A stretch of DNA of 22,728 nucleotides from Phallusia fumigata (Eukaryota > Chordata > Ascidiacea > Phlebobranchia > Ascidiidae). Shown piece by piece: positions 20,393 through 22,728 of this stretch. The DNA lies in NCBI GenBank assembly GCA_008931825.1, contig QXVZ01024702.1, forward strand, positions 1-22,728. The letters run 5' to 3'. The stretch's first letter is position 1. Every line of letters starts with the position of its first letter. The translations under genes were made by a program, and so were the position numbers. Below the pieces are notes generated by a model. It saw nothing but the letters and a program-made list of their open reading frames with translations. It was not told the origin of the DNA and did not search any database.

Positions 20393-22728
20393 ATGTGTTC
20401 ATTTCAATCTCAGTGGATTTTGAGGGGCTTGTTATGTTTGGTGATTTTTTCAGGCGTATATGCAGGTGAGAAAAACGACAGATTAAATTTCAACAGATTG
20501 AAAAAATCAAGAAACGGCATAAAACGGCTATGCTCGACTTGTTTCAGGAAGATGTTGGAATGCTTCAGTTGCATCAACAAATGGACACAACAATGAATCG
20601 TTTCAGCGGGCTGTTGGTGTAACGAATGTTACAATCAACATTGAACTAACATATCGTAACATTTATGATACATACCTGAGAATTTATAGCTATAAAAACG
20701 AAACATACAAATTAGCTTATTGGTATAGAGGTGAAATAGGGGTTTACAACTCATCACTGGCCGCAATCACAACTGAACGTTCGTCTTCGAAAAGCAGTAT
20801 TTTTGGTATCACTCTTCTGAAGCCGATTTTGTTTAATGGAAGTTCAATTCAGCTGTATGACGGGGGATGGCGTTGCTGCTGTGGGGCAAGTTACATCACG
20901 CCGAAAATTTCAATTGAACGTAAGAGAAATATACTGTGTTGTGTTTTCAAATATTAAACTGACCCCAAATATTCCCAGACTGTCCGAAGCTCAAAAACGT
21001 GCAAACAGTCACTCCACTGAATCAGCAAGATCGGGTTTTTGGAAGCAAAGTAACTGTCCAATGCAATAATTCAGTGTTTTTTGAAACTTCATCTGTCGTA
21101 GGACGTCAAACCATCTTAACCTGTAATAAGTTTGCTCAATGGGAAGGTCCGAAACCGGAATGTTACAAAGGTAAAATTTTCAACAAAATTTTTTCAAAAA
21201 AAAATTAGGATGTTCAAAGTCAGTGCTAAAAACCCAATGTTTCGTGTAATATCTAAATACACAGGTCGTGTTCTGGACCTAAACAATGCTGCTAACGAAC
21301 AAACTTTCATGCATAACACAAGTGTATTGCTTTTCTGCGATCAGTTCAATGAAGATATGGACAACATCAATATAACATTGGGAAATAACACTTACTTTGG
21401 AAACAAGGTCACTACAAATATTGCCGAAAATAAATGATTCTAAAATCCCAAATAAACATACTTGGTGATTCAGTTTTTCACGTTACTGTTGTGACAAATC
21501 TATAAGGTGTTTTAGTGTTGTTTAGTTCGCTTGGGTTAAATTTACACCGACACCATCGAGTCATGAGAAACTTGTGACGTGTTATCAAACGTCACACGAT
21601 CAACACAGATCAGGAAGCAGATCTGTTAAACTCAACATACAATGTAAGTCTTCGATAAGTTATACTTTAATTTGAAACGATATTTTTTTTATTTACTGGA
21701 AAGGTAGGGTTTTTTCTGAACTAATTAGCAAAAAAATGTTTGAATGGATAACGCATGTTTTATCGCATTTCACTGAATTTTGAAAGTAAATAATTCAATT
21801 TTACGGGACTTAGTCTAATTATTTTGAATAAAAGCAAGTTTTACCTTACCACCTGTAGCAGTTTGAAATTTGTGAAATCCAACTGTAAAGAATACATGTC
21901 TGATCGAGAAACGAATTGCAACAATATCGATCATTTATTTCTGTACATGCTAACGTCAAAAGCCAAAACTTAGACAACGTACAATGAAACATTTGGCTTG
22001 AATTAGGTTGTTTCACATTTAGTTCCACCACAAATTCCACCCAACGCCACTATAAGTTCAAGTGTTCCTTTGCATCAACGGGTTTTTGTGGAGTTTAAAT
22101 TTAAATCCAACCCGACATTATCAGACTACAATGCAGTGACAGCATTCAAGCAAGGTAATAACACATGTTTAAGTTCTCCAGCGTTAAATTGACACATCTA
22201 AGTCAGAAAGTCCAAACTTAAATTATTTGTACGGTGGACTGTTGTGTGATTGTCGCACGACCTAAACATCAAAAATGTGGCAGCATGTAACGTATCCGGA
22301 ATGAGCTAAGTATAGAAGTGGAACGGGGTAGGTAACAGTAGGCGGCAGGCTTGTGGTGGGATGTACAGTATATTTAAATTTGCAACTGGTGTTATTTTCC
22401 GTGCAGGCCAAGAAGTAAGAAACATCTACTACGTTACAAAGCTTATTGAAAACAAAGTGATCCTCCACTTTACTAACGTGAGACATTCTATGTTAGATGA
22501 TATCCAACATACTCTACATAGACTTTAAATCTAATCATTGCAGGTTACCAAATCGGACTATGGCGAGTATTTGATAGTTATAAAGTCACCGGAACTCTTC
22601 GCAACGACCCACGAGGTCACAATATTCGTCTCAGAGAATAAGGAAACCGTCAACGTTATTCGAAACGCAGCTGATGAAGAAGCATATATGTCTTCCAGTG
22701 TCATTGGACTTACTGTGGGGCTTTGCTT
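20393..22728 (+). CDS. Gene E: Ig-CCP-Ig-Ig receptor, 3' end outside window
   Basis: Exons: 20393-20465, 20548-20919, 20979-21170, 21265-21407, 21526-21643, 22023-22154, 22407-22477, and 22544 to the edge, all open and in phase. The signal-peptide exon is almost identical to gene D, but its GTGAG donor is intact. Ig-like 1 keeps the triple Cys (WRCCCGA), but the WYKN Trp is Ser, and a second conserved Trp (FQWAV) is Arg. The CCP has four Cys and Trp. Ig-like 2 has CDQF and VTCYQT. Exon 8 shows the DYGEY motif and runs into the membrane helix as the window ends. Exons 4-8 differ clearly from B, C and D, so this is an older or separately diverged 3' half joined to a D-like 5' half. The exon 4 donor (GTCACT) is weak. 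The tail exons are not visible. Confidence 0.8.

Noticed and set aside
1..22728. CRISPR array, bacterial operon or intact transposon
   Set aside because: Introns with GT/AG and phased exons show a eukaryotic locus; no regularly spaced short repeats or transposase frames were seen.

Overview
The window looks like a gene-dense, AT-rich animal genome and carries five tandem copies of one ten-exon gene, all on the + strand. Each codes for a type I membrane receptor: signal peptide, Ig-like domain, CCP (sushi) domain, Ig-like domain with a Cys pair, Ig-like domain without Cys, one membrane helix, and a short tail with two conserved tyrosine motifs. The short canonical introns, compact tandem layout and CCP/Ig receptor type suggest an ascidian tunicate, perhaps Ciona-like. 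That organism call is inference; no locus name is recognised with certainty.

Layout: gene A (exons 2-10, 47-2382, first exon off the left edge); 3' flank and a ~120-bp tandem repeat with one N (2383-3862); dead exon 4/5 pieces, then the promoter of gene B (3845-4303); gene B (4304-7028, intact, 508 aa by my splicing); spacer 7029-8490, orphan A-type tail exons 8620-8915, 3' flank; unassigned DNA and a promoter (9340-10352); gene C (10353-13053, part of exon 4 deleted); spacer 13054-14513, orphan tail exons 14641-14928; dead exon 4/5 and promoter (15462-16098); gene D (16099-18994, first splice donor damaged); shortened spacer (18995-19755); dead exon 4/5 and promoter (19756-20392); gene E (20393 to the right edge, open through part of exon 8).

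The exon model is strongly supported internally. In all copies exons 3, 4, 5, 6 and 7 are 192, 143, 118, 132 and 71 bp with the same phases (except the damaged exon 4 of C), nearly every boundary is GT/AG, and the joined frames stay open. Size changes in exons 2 and 8 are multiples of three. Most isolated open frames of 60-130 codons here are pieces of these exons reading into introns, or antisense shadows.

The most interesting signals are: (1) the receptor family itself, with a variable first domain; (2) a tail pair Y-x-N and Y-x-I-P kept exactly 14 residues apart in two otherwise different tails; (3) dead exons parked upstream of promoters, two of which carry a perfect inverted pair of TGACGT sites; (4) a promoter inverted repeat with a compensatory change between copies; (5) copy-specific damage in C and D that splicing might or might not bypass. 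A role in immune or allorecognition sensing is inferred from architecture and diversification only.
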